Shown piece by piece: positions 33,901 to 43,498 of a stretch of DNA of 64,000 bases (positions are counted from its first letter, which is position 1; each line of letters starts with the position of its first letter). This DNA is from Vulcanimicrobiota bacterium (GTDB lineage: Bacteria; Vulcanimicrobiota; Xenobia; Xenobiales; JADMJV01), in the NCBI GenBank assembly GCA_017307785.1, contig JAFKGI010000036.1, positions 1-64,000 on the forward strand, in the 5' to 3' direction. The notes under the pieces are model-generated. The model was not told the origin of the DNA. It worked only from the letters and a program-made list of their open reading frames with translations, and ran no database searches. The translations under genes were made by a program, and so were the position numbers.

Positions 33901-34209
33901 CTGGCCAATCTTGAGGAAGACTTTGCCCTTGGCATTGAAGACGGTGGCGCCGATGATCTCGGTTTTGGAGAGGAACGGCCCCAGGCTGTCCTCGGCCGCC
34001 TTGGCGTCGTCAAAGAGCAGAGAGGACGCGGCCGTTTCAGCACTGGCTTCGGCCATGGCCTGCAGGTTCTTTTCCGTGACTTCCAGCAGCTGGACGCTCC
34101 ACAGCGAATAGATCATCAGACAGGCCAGGATCAAGCCCGAGGTGGAGACGGCGACGATCAGGATCGTGAGTTTGCTAACGAGAGGCAGCCGAGCCAGCCA
34201 CCTGGTCAC
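30982..34209 (-). CDS. Hybrid sensor histidine kinase (CHASE8-HAMP-GAF-HisKA-HATPase-REC-REC-HPt)
   Basis: The 1075-residue membrane kinase begins with helix 1 (about 12-35), a periplasmic domain of CHASE8 size and pattern (about 36-155), helix 2 (about 155-177) and HAMP (to about 230). A GAF domain (about 245-400), HisKA with MSHEIRTPLN, and HATPase with NLLSNAIKF and DSGIGIP follow. Two receiver domains have phospho-Asp in VVDIQMPDMDG and LMDVNMPEMDG, and an HPt domain ends the protein with IAHTLRGSAANFG. It is an unorthodox BarA-type phosphorelay. The GTG start at 34209 forms a GTGA junction with the upstream REC-GGDEF gene, a likely target. CHASE8 plus the facing yfiR suggests YfiR control. 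Confidence 0.93.
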   Translation of the reverse strand: MTRWLARLPLVSKLTILIVAVSTSGLILACLMIYSLWSVQLLEVTEKNLQAMAEASAETAASSLLFDDAKAAEDSLGPFLSKTEIIGATVFNAKGKVFLKIGQGTGNDYGVPGVQVELPKSLATCNVTVKQGGEIVGYLSLAMSLDSYDQQRRNFAYLAGGVTILCICLCVLASLRFQTWITGPILQLARIAKSVAEDNDYSRRAHTLSKDELGSLYSSFNRMLHEIEVQTKAVRSKTDLVFLLESVSRAANQSHSPEEVLKLGAELVCTHTGWPIAHVWLQDPEDEETLISSNLWKNRSDSDISLFQEATRELRCRRRQGLAGLVLATGEPVTMNDVGPDSRFLRTESAEAVGIRAAFAFPVLTGEEVVAVLEFFSPQVEMPDKPLLEALAQIGTALGRVFERHDSGHELVIAKDIAEQANRSKSAFLAAMSHEIRTPLNAVLGMTGLLLDTSLTTEQRDYARTVQSSGEGLLGIINDILDFSKIEAGHLELESTPFELFECVEGALDLVANLASNKGLELAYSIDPMVPAGIIGDSTRLRQILINLLSNAIKFTAEGEVVLSVSSPSRKGNVHELQFSVKDSGIGIPPDRVNSLFQPFSQVDSSITRRFGGTGLGLAISRRFVEAMGGNIWVTSEVGVGSVFSFTILAQDTPVPKRHYDQSPEQFAGKRLLIVDDNDTNRALLRKRAEGWGLKVRDTAYPKQALEWLADKETFEVAVVDIQMPDMDGVELGRKIREFGPLFLVAWTSLGRKEEGSEKIFDAYLHKPLRPGLAFDVLANHFSGNTDKSALPGESLFDDTLGKRHPLKILVADDLFVNQKMMLIMLKKMGYQADSVGNGLEVLDSLERTRYDVILMDVNMPEMDGLEATRQLVLRYPEERPRVVALTANVTLSEREACVQAGMDDFIAKPIQIEALCAALLRCERHPSAAAPPPEALTPPPPAEAPEASEEPTQWHQMPILDPDSMGNIHEIQSFGGNAAVQELLVILEAEYLELRQKFSAAAQAGDSAAVGLIAHTLRGSAANFGARRLAMLSGQIEQAVKNGEEGPWVEWAEHIHTECEAALTAFREAFPCES

Positions 34210-35162
34210 GCCTGGGTGTAAACCTTCACGCAGTTTCTGCCGGCGTTTTTGGCGGTGTAGAGAGCCTGGTCGGCGGCCACCAGCATCTCGTTCCAGCTCG
34301 TCATCCAGGGCTCGCGTTGGGCGACTCCCAGGCTGGCGGTGATGTGGTGAATGTCTTCTCCGCAGGTCAGGGAGCGTTCCGACATGGTGGTGAGGATGCG
34401 TTGTCCAAAGTCCACGCAGCCGCTGGCGTCGGTGTCCGGACAGATGACCAGGAACTCTTCGCCCCCGAAACGACAGGGGTAGTCGGAACCGCGAGCGGTG
34501 GCCCGCAAAATCTCGGCCGCGTGGCGGATGACTTCGTCCCCGGTATCATGGCCATAGGTGTCGTTGTAGCGTTTGAAGTGGTCGAGGTCGACCATGATGC
34601 AGCTGAGCGGGCGGCCGGTGCGATGGGCGCTCGACCAGTGACAGCCCAGCTCTTGCAGAGCAAAGCGCCGGTTGGGGAGCCCGGTGAGGGTATCGCTGAA
34701 GGCCATGATCTCGAGGCGCCGATTGAATTCTTGCAGCTCGTCGTTGCGCTTTTGCAGGTCTTGTTTGAGGTCGAGCAGCTCCTGGACCATCTGGCGCTTT
34801 TCCAGGCTGGCCCTCAGACGAGCGCCCAGAAGGGTCGGCTCGTACGGCTTCATGAGGTAGTCTTCGGCGCCCAGGCTGATGCAGCGCACGGTGGCGTTCA
34901 GATCGTCGAGCGAGGACACTACGATGACAGGGATGTGGCGAGTGTCTTCGCGTCCCTTCAGGAACTCGAGCACCCCGAAGCCGTCGATGTCGGGCATGCG
35001 AATATCCAGAAGAACCAGATCGATCTGCTGAATCTGGACAATGTCGATGGCCTGCTGGCCCCCACTGGCTTCCACCACCTGGCAGCCCCGGGCTCGCACC
35101 AACTGGGCTAACATAAAGCGGTTCGCCGTGCTATCGTCGACTATGAGAACACGCTCGGCCAC
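34206..35162 (-). CDS. Response regulator diguanylate cyclase (REC-GGDEF)
   Basis: A 318-residue PleD/WspR-style protein. The receiver domain (1-120) has VDDS near the N-terminus, phospho-Asp in LLDIRMPDIDG (about 53) and the signalling Lys in MKPYEP. A coiled linker leads to a GGDEF domain (about 155-315) with intact GGEEF in RFGGEEFLVI, preceded five residues upstream by RGSD, the inhibitory site. Phosphorylation by the adjacent hybrid kinase should switch on c-di-GMP synthesis. The start is GTG 35162, 27 bases after meaB, and the end overlaps the kinase start by 4 bases. Confidence 0.94.
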   Translation of the reverse strand: MAERVLIVDDSTANRFMLAQLVRARGCQVVEASGGQQAIDIVQIQQIDLVLLDIRMPDIDGFGVLEFLKGREDTRHIPVIVVSSLDDLNATVRCISLGAEDYLMKPYEPTLLGARLRASLEKRQMVQELLDLKQDLQKRNDELQEFNRRLEIMAFSDTLTGLPNRRFALQELGCHWSSAHRTGRPLSCIMVDLDHFKRYNDTYGHDTGDEVIRHAAEILRATARGSDYPCRFGGEEFLVICPDTDASGCVDFGQRILTTMSERSLTCGEDIHHITASLGVAQREPWMTSWNEMLVAADQALYTAKNAGRNCVKVYTQA

Positions 35163-35189
35163 GGCCGGCAGTTCGGCTTCAAAGCGTTC

Positions 35190-36109
35190 TTACCTCTTGA
35201 ACAGCTCGGCCAGGGCGTCCTCGGGGCTTATTTCGCCGTTTTGCACCCTGTTTCTCAGATGGTTCCATTCTTGGGCTCGCGCCGTGTCTGACAAAAAATG
35301 CGCGAGTAAACGGTCTTCGAGCCCCCTTTCCAGCCAGTAGAGGCCCTGCTGAGCGCGCAGAGCCACGACCTCGGGGGTAAAATGCCGTTGCAGAGCATCC
35401 CATAAAGTCTGGGGCGGTTCCAGGGCGCTTCCCGCCAAAACCGGCACCTGCCAGCCGGGCGTACGGCTGCCCAGCAGGCGCAGGGCCAGCGACAACTGGT
35501 TGGCCGCCTGACGGGCGGCCGGCAAACGATCGCCGTCGGCTTTGTTGACCCAGACCACGTCGGCCGTCTCCATCAGGCCCCGTTTCATGCCCTGGAGATC
35601 GTCGCCGGCTCCGGGCAGGGCCACCAGCAGCACCGTATCGACCAGATGAGAAACGGCCACTTCCGACTGTCCCACTCCCACCGTTTCCACCAGGATCAGG
35701 TCGTAGCCGGCACCTTCCAGGAGAAGAATGGCCTCGCGAGTGCGCCGGGCCACGCCGCCCAGAGCTCCGGCGGCGGGGCTGGGGCGAACAAAGGCCCTGG
35801 AGTCTCGCGAGAGTTCCTCCATGCGGGTCTTGTCTCCGAGGATACTGCCGCCGGTGCGCTGGCTACTGGGATCGATGGCCAGCACCCCGACGCGCCGGCC
35901 CTGTTCCAAGGCCAGCAGGCCCAGACTCTCGATCAGGGTGCTCTTGCCGGCCCCGGGAGGGCCGGTCACGCCGACGCGTTGGGTCTGGCGGGGAGGCAAC
36001 TCACGCAGCAAGGCTCGAGCCTGGGCCTGGTGGTCGGCGCGGGCGCTCTCGATCAGGGTCAGAGCGCGGGCCAGCGCGCCCCGATCGCCGGCCAGGATTT
36101 CCTGGGAGT

Positions 36110-36113
<4 letters not shown>
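35190..36113 (-). CDS. meaB: Methylmalonyl Co-A mutase-associated GTPase MeaB
   Basis: MeaB is a G3E-family GTPase that loads and protects the B12 cofactor of methylmalonyl-CoA mutase. The 307-residue protein shows Walker A GPPGAGKST, IDPSSQRTGGSILGDKTRM, LVETVGVGQSE and the guanine-specificity WVNKADGD. All are characteristic. The GTG start overlaps the mutase stop in a GTGA junction. It belongs to the mce-mutA-mutB-meaB run. Confidence 0.96.
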
Positions 36114-38151
<2,038 letters not shown>

Positions 38152-38155
<4 letters not shown>

Positions 38156-39657
38156 GGCATTCGATCCAAAAGTTGTTCTAAACAGTAGACCCGGTTGCAG
38201 CCCTGGTGGACGGCTACGCCCTCGTAGTTGTGAGGAGGCTTGCCGACCAGGGCCGGTGGTTTGAGGCTGACTTTGTAGTCGGGATCTCCGTCCTCGCAGC
38301 AGAGCAGCCACACGGCCGGCGCCACAAAGGCTTCCGGAGTCTCCATGACGTGAAAACGGGCTTCCATACCGGCCACGCTCAACCAGGTGCGCACGAAGCT
38401 CTGACGGCCCTTGAGTTCCGGGCTCAGCTTACCGAGCACCAGCACGTCCAGCGTTTTGCCACGGCCTCGGCGGAAGACTTCCTCGAAAGCCTCGCTCCAG
38501 CGCAGTTGCTCGAGGGGTGCGAGCAACCCGGTGTGGTGGAGGGGCTTGTCTTCCTCGATCAGGCGAACCGCCTCGGCATAAGCGACCGGCCGGGCGCTGG
38601 CGTAAGTCAGCCGGGGAGGGTCCCCGGCGAAATCGGTGCGGGCTACGTAGCGATTGACGCCCACCAGACCCTGGTGATCGCGACGCAGCTGGTCCTCGAA
38701 GCGCAGCCGCTGGTCCCTTGCCAGCGCCCACAATTCGGTCTGCTCGGAGATGCGACCGACCCTTTGGGTTTCTTTCCAGGCGGCTTCCGCCACTTGCTGG
38801 GTCAGGTCTTCGACCAGGCCGCTGCCCCCCAGCGGGTCGGTCTGTCCCCCCATGCGGGCTTCTTCGCGCAAAAGACGGAGCACGTTCTGGGCCCAGCGCG
38901 AGGCGTCCGGACCGGAATCGCAGGGAAGTAACTCGATGCTGGCGGCCCCCCCCAGCAGACCGGCGGCAGCCGCTGTGGTGGAGCGCAGCAGATTGTTGTG
39001 CGGATCTTGATGGGTGAGGAACCGAGAGTCCTGGACCAGGTGGATGCGAGCCGGCCAGTCCAGGGAGAAGCCCTGGCACACCGTGTCCCACAGTTGGCGG
39101 GCCGCTCGCCAGCGGGCCACTTCCAGCAGCAGACGCGGGCCGGCGCTGAGCTTGAGGGCAAGGGGCCCGGGGGGCGGTGTTTCCAGTTGAGCGAGCACCT
39201 CGATCAGACCGGCAAAGCTCCAGGCCAGTTCGTGAACGCCGTCGGCTCCTTGCTGCACCCAGCTTTGACTGGTAAAGCGGATCTCGAGACCGGCTTTGGC
39301 CTGTTGAAGGCACGCGTAGTCGGGCTGCTGCAAAAACTGCCAGAGGTCGATTTCCACGGCCTGGACCCCGTCCAGCCGGTTGGCCAGGGCGAGTAGCGCC
39401 GGCAGGCCCAGGGGACCTCGCAGCACGGGTCGAGCTTCGACCTGAGAAGGCCGCTGATCCGGCTGCAATTCGCAGATTTCCAGGTCAAGGCTCGGGCTCC
39501 AGCTGGCCGTAGTCGGCAGAGCCGCGTCACAGCAAGCTCCGTAGTTCAGGCCATCCCAACTGTGGCTGGCCAGTTGTTCGGCCGCCTTGCCCCCGGCTTC
39601 TTTGGCCACCAGGGCCCGCCAATCGTCCAGGGTCGGGACCGGAAATTCACTCCACAT
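38152..39657 (-). CDS. mutA: Methylmalonyl-CoA mutase, small (beta) subunit
   Basis: This is the non-catalytic partner of MutB, with a degenerate mutase barrel. The protein of about 501 residues has barrel remnants (FLTHQDPHNNLLRSTTAAAAGLLGGA, shown in parts here: FLTHQDPHN, LLRSTTAAAA), MGGQTDPLGGSG and a C-terminal degenerate B12-binding region. The base-off His motif of MutB is absent. I chose ATG 39657, but GTG 39663 two codons earlier is also possible. It overlaps the epimerase gene by 11 bases and mutB by 4, so translation is coupled throughout. Confidence 0.92.
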
Positions 39658-40060
39658 GCTCACCGGGTTGAGTTAACTCCATCAAGACACCCTGGGTCGA
39701 CTTGGGATGCAAGAACGCGATCTGCATACCGCCGGCACCGAGGCGCGGTTTTTCATCGATCAGGCGCACGCCCTGATCGCGCACCCGCTCCAGTTCCGCG
39801 GCCACGTCTTCGGTGCGAAAGGCCAGGTGATGCAGGCCGGCGCCTCGTTGGGCCAGGAATTTGGAAACGGGGGAATCCTCACTGCTGGGCTGGAGTAGCT
39901 CCAGGCGCATTCCTCCTAGATCGAAACAGGCCACCTTGACCTTCTGGTCGGTGACCTCTTCGAAATAGAGAAAGGGCAGCCCCAGCACATCGCGATAAAA
40001 GGGTACCGCCTCATCCAAACTAGGGACGGCGATCGCGACGTGATCGAGTTGCCGAATCAA
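39647..40060 (-). CDS. mce: Methylmalonyl-CoA epimerase
   Basis: The epimerase converts (S)- to (R)-methylmalonyl-CoA, feeding the mutase. The 137-residue protein is a glyoxalase/VOC fold with metal ligands in LDHVAIAV (His7), a central MRLELLQP strand with Glu, GAGLHHLAF and a final VLMELTQ. The start is TTG 40060, read from a TTGA junction with the stop of a 51-residue membrane gene. The motif LDHVAIAV at the very N-terminus confirms this start. Confidence 0.95.
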   Translation of the reverse strand: MIRQLDHVAIAVPSLDEAVPFYRDVLGLPFLYFEEVTDQKVKVACFDLGGMRLELLQPSSEDSPVSKFLAQRGAGLHHLAFRTEDVAAELERVRDQGVRLIDEKPRLGAGGMQIAFLHPKSTQGVLMELTQPGEHVE

Positions 40061-40212
40061 TGATGTTCGGCGTGGTTATCCGTTTTGACCCACTGGGGCA
40101 TAGCCAGCGAGGCGACAATCGGGATGCCACAGGCCATGAGCCAAATCATGACCCATTTGAAGACGATCCAAGCGTTAGCAACAGGGCCGTAGCCCGCAAC
40201 ATGATGTTCCAT
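40057..40212 (-). CDS. 51-residue single-pass membrane protein
   Basis: This small gene encodes 51 residues: MEHHVAGYGPVANAW, a membrane helix (WIVFKWVMIWLMACGIPIV and on), then MPQWVKTDNHAEHH. It is His-rich at both ends. GAGG (about 40222-40219) precedes the ATG at 40212. The stop shares TTGA with the epimerase start, a junction like others in this run, which supports a real gene. Function is unknown. Position suggests expression with methylmalonyl-CoA metabolism. Membrane decarboxylase small subunits have a similar layout, but I see no sequence support for that. Confidence 0.72.
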   Translation of the reverse strand: MEHHVAGYGPVANAWIVFKWVMIWLMACGIPIVASLAMPQWVKTDNHAEHH

Positions 40213-40295
40213 AGTACGACCTCACTTTTATGCCGGTCTCCCTCATCCTTCTTCCGCGGCGAGGAACTCCGCCGGAAACCGGGTAGGCTTCCCCT

Positions 40296-41267
40296 ATGGC
40301 CCATAGCAAAACCGATACCTTTTATGATCTAACTCCCGGCTGCATCCATCGCGCTTTCGAGTCGGCCGGCCTGGAGTTGGAACCGACCATCACTTTTCTG
40401 AACAGTCTGGAAAATCGCGTCGTGCGCGTCCAGGACGTGGAGGGAGAGCGCTGGGTCGGCAAGTTCTACCGTCCCGGACGCTGGACCAAAGCCGCCCTGC
40501 TAGAGGAACACGACTTTTTGGAGGAGTTGCTGGAAGACGATCTGCCGGTGGTGGCCCCGGTTCCCCTCAACGGCGGCTCCACGCTGGGCTGTATCGAGGG
40601 CATCTGGTTCTGCGTCTTTCCTTACCACGTGGGCCGGCCTTGTGACGAAGTGGACCCGGCCCTGGCTTATCAGGTGGGCCACTTGCTGGGTCGACTGCAT
40701 CGAGTGGGGCAGGACGGACGCTTCCGCAACCGTCCCGTGCTCGGCCCTCAGTATTGGGCCGGTCAGGCTCTGCAGGTGCTGGAGAAGGAGAAGGTGGTCC
40801 CGGAGACCTTGTGGCCGCGCTATCGGCAGACCGTGCAGCAGTTGATGCAGCGCGTCGAGAGAGCTTTTGCGCAGGCGCCCAATCTGAGGATCCATGGGGA
40901 TTTACACAAGGGCAATCTGCTGACCAGCTCCCTGGGACTCAAGATCGTCGATCTGGACGACTGTGGCACCGGCCCGGCGGTGCAGGACCTCTGGCTGCTG
41001 GTTTCCGGTCGCGACCCCGAGGCGGTCGAGTTGCGCGAGCTGATGCTGGAGGGCTATCAAGCCGTCCACCCCTTCGACCGCAAGCAGTTGCAGCTGATCG
41101 AACCGCTGCGCGCCCTCAAGTTCGTCCACTATGCCGCCTGGCTGGCCAAGCGTCGCAACGACCCGGCTTTCGTGCGCCGCTTCTCGGACGTGGAAAGCCA
41201 CGGCTTCTGGCGCCGCGAGTTAGACGATCTCGAGCAGCAGGTCAGATATCTTTCAAAATCCGATTGA
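40296..41267 (+). CDS. srkA: Stress response kinase A (YihE/SrkA-like)
   Basis: SrkA is an aminoglycoside-phosphotransferase-fold Ser/Thr kinase linked to stress survival in E. coli. The 323-residue protein shows FLNSLENRVVRVQDVEGE, the ATP lysine in WVGKFYRPGRW, GVDLHKGN-type catalytic RIHGDLHKGNLL, the metal Asp in IVDLDDCGTGP and a C-terminal WRRELDDL. Start ATG 40296, 83 bases from the divergent 51-residue gene. The 3' end overlaps the convergent gspE/pilB by 26 bases. Confidence in family is high. The physiological role is inferred from E. coli. Confidence 0.9.
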   Translation: MAHSKTDTFYDLTPGCIHRAFESAGLELEPTITFLNSLENRVVRVQDVEGERWVGKFYRPGRWTKAALLEEHDFLEELLEDDLPVVAPVPLNGGSTLGCIEGIWFCVFPYHVGRPCDEVDPALAYQVGHLLGRLHRVGQDGRFRNRPVLGPQYWAGQALQVLEKEKVVPETLWPRYRQTVQQLMQRVERAFAQAPNLRIHGDLHKGNLLTSSLGLKIVDLDDCGTGPAVQDLWLLVSGRDPEAVELRELMLEGYQAVHPFDRKQLQLIEPLRALKFVHYAAWLAKRRNDPAFVRRFSDVESHGFWRRELDDLEQQVRYLSKSD

Positions 41268-42456
41268 TGTCGGCCAGGATGCGGGCAATGGTCTCGCTGG
41301 TGATGCCTAGCGCGTCGCGGTAGCTGACCTTGCCCTCGATAGACTTGAAGATCGCGTCTTCTTTGAGCGTCTCCATGCCCTCGGAGAGGGCCAGCATGGA
41401 GAATTCTTCCTCGTCGAAGTTGGAGATGATCATCTTGCGCAGGGTGTCGGTCAGAATCAGGATTTCCTGGACGCCCACGCGCTCGCGGAAGCCGCCGCTG
41501 CATTTGCTGCAGCCGATGGGGGCGTAGGTGCGGATGGCGTCCAGCGGGGGATGACTGTCGGCCACCGCGCAATCGCCGCATAGCTTGGCCACCAGGCGCT
41601 GAGAGACCACGCCGTTCAATCCCTGGGCTAGAATCACCGGCGGAATGCCCAGGTCGAGCAGGCGTAAAATGGCGCCCACGGTGTCGTTGGAGTGAACCGA
41701 AGAAAGCACCAGATGGCCGGTCATGGAGGCGTGGAAGGCCATCTCGGCGGTGTGCTTGTCACGGACCTCGCCGATCATGATCACGTCCGGGTCTTGTCGC
41801 AAGATGGAGCGCAAGGCGGTGTCATAGGTCATGTTGGTGCCGTCGACCTGGACCTGATTCATACCGTGGAAGAAATACTCCACCGGGTCCTCGATGGTCA
41901 CCACATTGCGTTTGGCATCGTTGAGGTAGTTCAAGATCGAGTAGAGGGTGGTCGTTTTACCCGAGCCGGTGGGACCGGAGATCAGGATCATACCGGCCTT
42001 TTGCACCACGATCTGGCGTAGGCGCTTCAAGTTGACGTCGCGGAAGCCCAAGGTGCGGAGATCGGTGATGCGGTTGACGTTGAAGATGCGCACCACCAGC
42101 TTTTCCCCAAAAACCTGGGGAATGGAGGAGACGCGCAAGTTGAGCGGCTGTTCGTCCACCACCATTTCGAAGCGACCGTCTTCGGGCGTGCGGGCCTGCA
42201 GCTGCAGTCCGCTGCGGGCCTTGATCTGGACGGTGATGGGGTGAGGCTTCTTGGGCCCCGGCGAGTGACGCAAGCGAGCCATCTCGTAAAGATCGCCCTC
42301 GATACGGCAGCGGATGCGGACTTCCGCGGGCAACGGCTCGAAGTGGACGTCGCTGGAGCCTTTGCGAAAAGCGGCAATCACATAACTCTCGAAGTTGCTG
42401 ATATCCAGGTCCTGGAACTCGTCCAGGAAGTGATCATGAATGGCCTGCGGCTGCAT
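41242..42456 (-). CDS. Type II secretion / type IV pilus ATPase GspE/PilB
   Basis: This hexameric ATPase powers pilus or pseudopilus assembly. From ATG 42456 the protein has 404 residues, short because the N-terminal MshEN-type domain is missing. Motifs: Walker A GPTGSGKTTTLYS, Asp box TIEDPVEY, Walker B PDVIMIGEVRD, His box TGHLVLSSVHSND, and a zinc motif CGDC ... CSKC near the C-terminus. Start by the first ATG before DEFQDLDISNFES. The frame is open to 43053 but overlaps trxB. Two gspF paralogues and another gspE are in the window. Confidence 0.9.
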   Translation of the reverse strand: MQPQAIHDHFLDEFQDLDISNFESYVIAAFRKGSSDVHFEPLPAEVRIRCRIEGDLYEMARLRHSPGPKKPHPITVQIKARSGLQLQARTPEDGRFEMVVDEQPLNLRVSSIPQVFGEKLVVRIFNVNRITDLRTLGFRDVNLKRLRQIVVQKAGMILISGPTGSGKTTTLYSILNYLNDAKRNVVTIEDPVEYFFHGMNQVQVDGTNMTYDTALRSILRQDPDVIMIGEVRDKHTAEMAFHASMTGHLVLSSVHSNDTVGAILRLLDLGIPPVILAQGLNGVVSQRLVAKLCGDCAVADSHPPLDAIRTYAPIGCSKCSGGFRERVGVQEILILTDTLRKMIISNFDEEEFSMLALSEGMETLKEDAIFKSIEGKVSYRDALGITSETIARILADINRILKDI

Positions 42457-42540
42457 CCGAAGCGTTTCGCCATCGACGAAAAAGGGCCTTGAGAGCGAAA
42501 CACGGAAAGGTGGAAAAGCTTTTTTCGGAGGTCCTTTCCT

Positions 42541-43497
42541 ATGTCTGAACACGTTCCCGTGCTGGTGGCCGGCTCTGGCTGTGCCGGCCACACCGCCGCC
42601 ATCTATGCCGCTCGCGCTGATCTCAAGCCGCTGGTGCTGGAAGGTAACGAGCCGGGAGGCCAGCTGAGCCTGACCTCGGACGTGGAGAACTTCCCGGGCT
42701 TCCCCGAAGGCATCAACGGCTTTGATCTGGTGGAGAACATGAAGAAGCAGGCCCAGAAGTTCGGCGCTCGCTATCAGTATGGCTTCATCGAGAAAGTGGA
42801 GCCGGGCACACCCATCCGCTGCACCACCGACAGCGGTGAGGTCATCACCTGCGATGCCTTGATCGTGGCCACCGGAGCCCGCGCCCGCCGCCTGGGCTGC
42901 CCGGGTGAGGACGAGCTCTTCGGACGCGGCGTCTCTTCCTGCGCAACTTGCGATGGCGCCTTCTACCGCGACATGGAGATCGCCGTGGTGGGCGGTGGCG
43001 ATTCGGCCTGCGAAGAAGCTCTTTTCCTGACTCGTTTCGCCTCCAAAGTGCACCTGCTACACCGCCGCGACAGCCTCAGGGCTTCCAAAATCATGGCCGA
43101 CCGCGCTCTGGCCCACCCCAAGATTCAGATGCACTGGAACACGGCGGTGGAGAGCGTCCACGGCAGCCCCGAAAAAGGCGTGGAACACCTCCAATTGCTG
43201 GTCAACGGGAAAAGCGAGCGCCTGACGGTGGCCGGACTGTTCCTGGGCATCGGTCACATCCCCAACACGGAATTTTTACGCGGCGTTTGCGAATTGGACG
43301 AAGAAGGCTACCTGATCACCCACCTCGGCAAGACCAACGGTGAGAACGTCAAGACCAACGTCCCCGGCATCTATGGCTGCGGCGACGTGGTCGACACGCG
43401 CTACCGTCAGGCCATCACGGCCGCTGGAATGGGTTGCAAGGCGGCCATGGACGTCGAGCACATGCTGGCGGAACGCAAAGCGGAGGCGGTGGTCTAA
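42541..43497 (+). CDS. trxB: Thioredoxin reductase
   Basis: TrxB is the NADPH-dependent flavoenzyme that keeps thioredoxin reduced. The 318-residue protein has the FAD-binding GSGCAGHTAAIYAAR (family GSGPAG; here Cys replaces Pro), ENFPGFPEG, LIVATGARAR, the redox pair CATC in SCATCDGAFYRD, the NADPH-binding VVGGGDSACEEA, HRRDSLRASK and the C-terminal GCGDVVDTRYRQAITAAGMGC. It could reduce the thioredoxin-like protein encoded at 30566-30994 only indirectly, since that protein is exported. It starts 84 bases from the divergent pilus ATPase gene. Confidence 0.97.
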   Translation: MSEHVPVLVAGSGCAGHTAAIYAARADLKPLVLEGNEPGGQLSLTSDVENFPGFPEGINGFDLVENMKKQAQKFGARYQYGFIEKVEPGTPIRCTTDSGEVITCDALIVATGARARRLGCPGEDELFGRGVSSCATCDGAFYRDMEIAVVGGGDSACEEALFLTRFASKVHLLHRRDSLRASKIMADRALAHPKIQMHWNTAVESVHGSPEKGVEHLQLLVNGKSERLTVAGLFLGIGHIPNTEFLRGVCELDEEGYLITHLGKTNGENVKTNVPGIYGCGDVVDTRYRQAITAAGMGCKAAMDVEHMLAERKAEAVV

Positions 43498-43498
43498 C

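Noticed and set aside
40057..40212. Naming the 51-residue gene as a decarboxylase subunit
   Set aside because: Position near methylmalonyl-CoA genes is suggestive, but the sequence does not resemble known gamma, delta or epsilon subunits.
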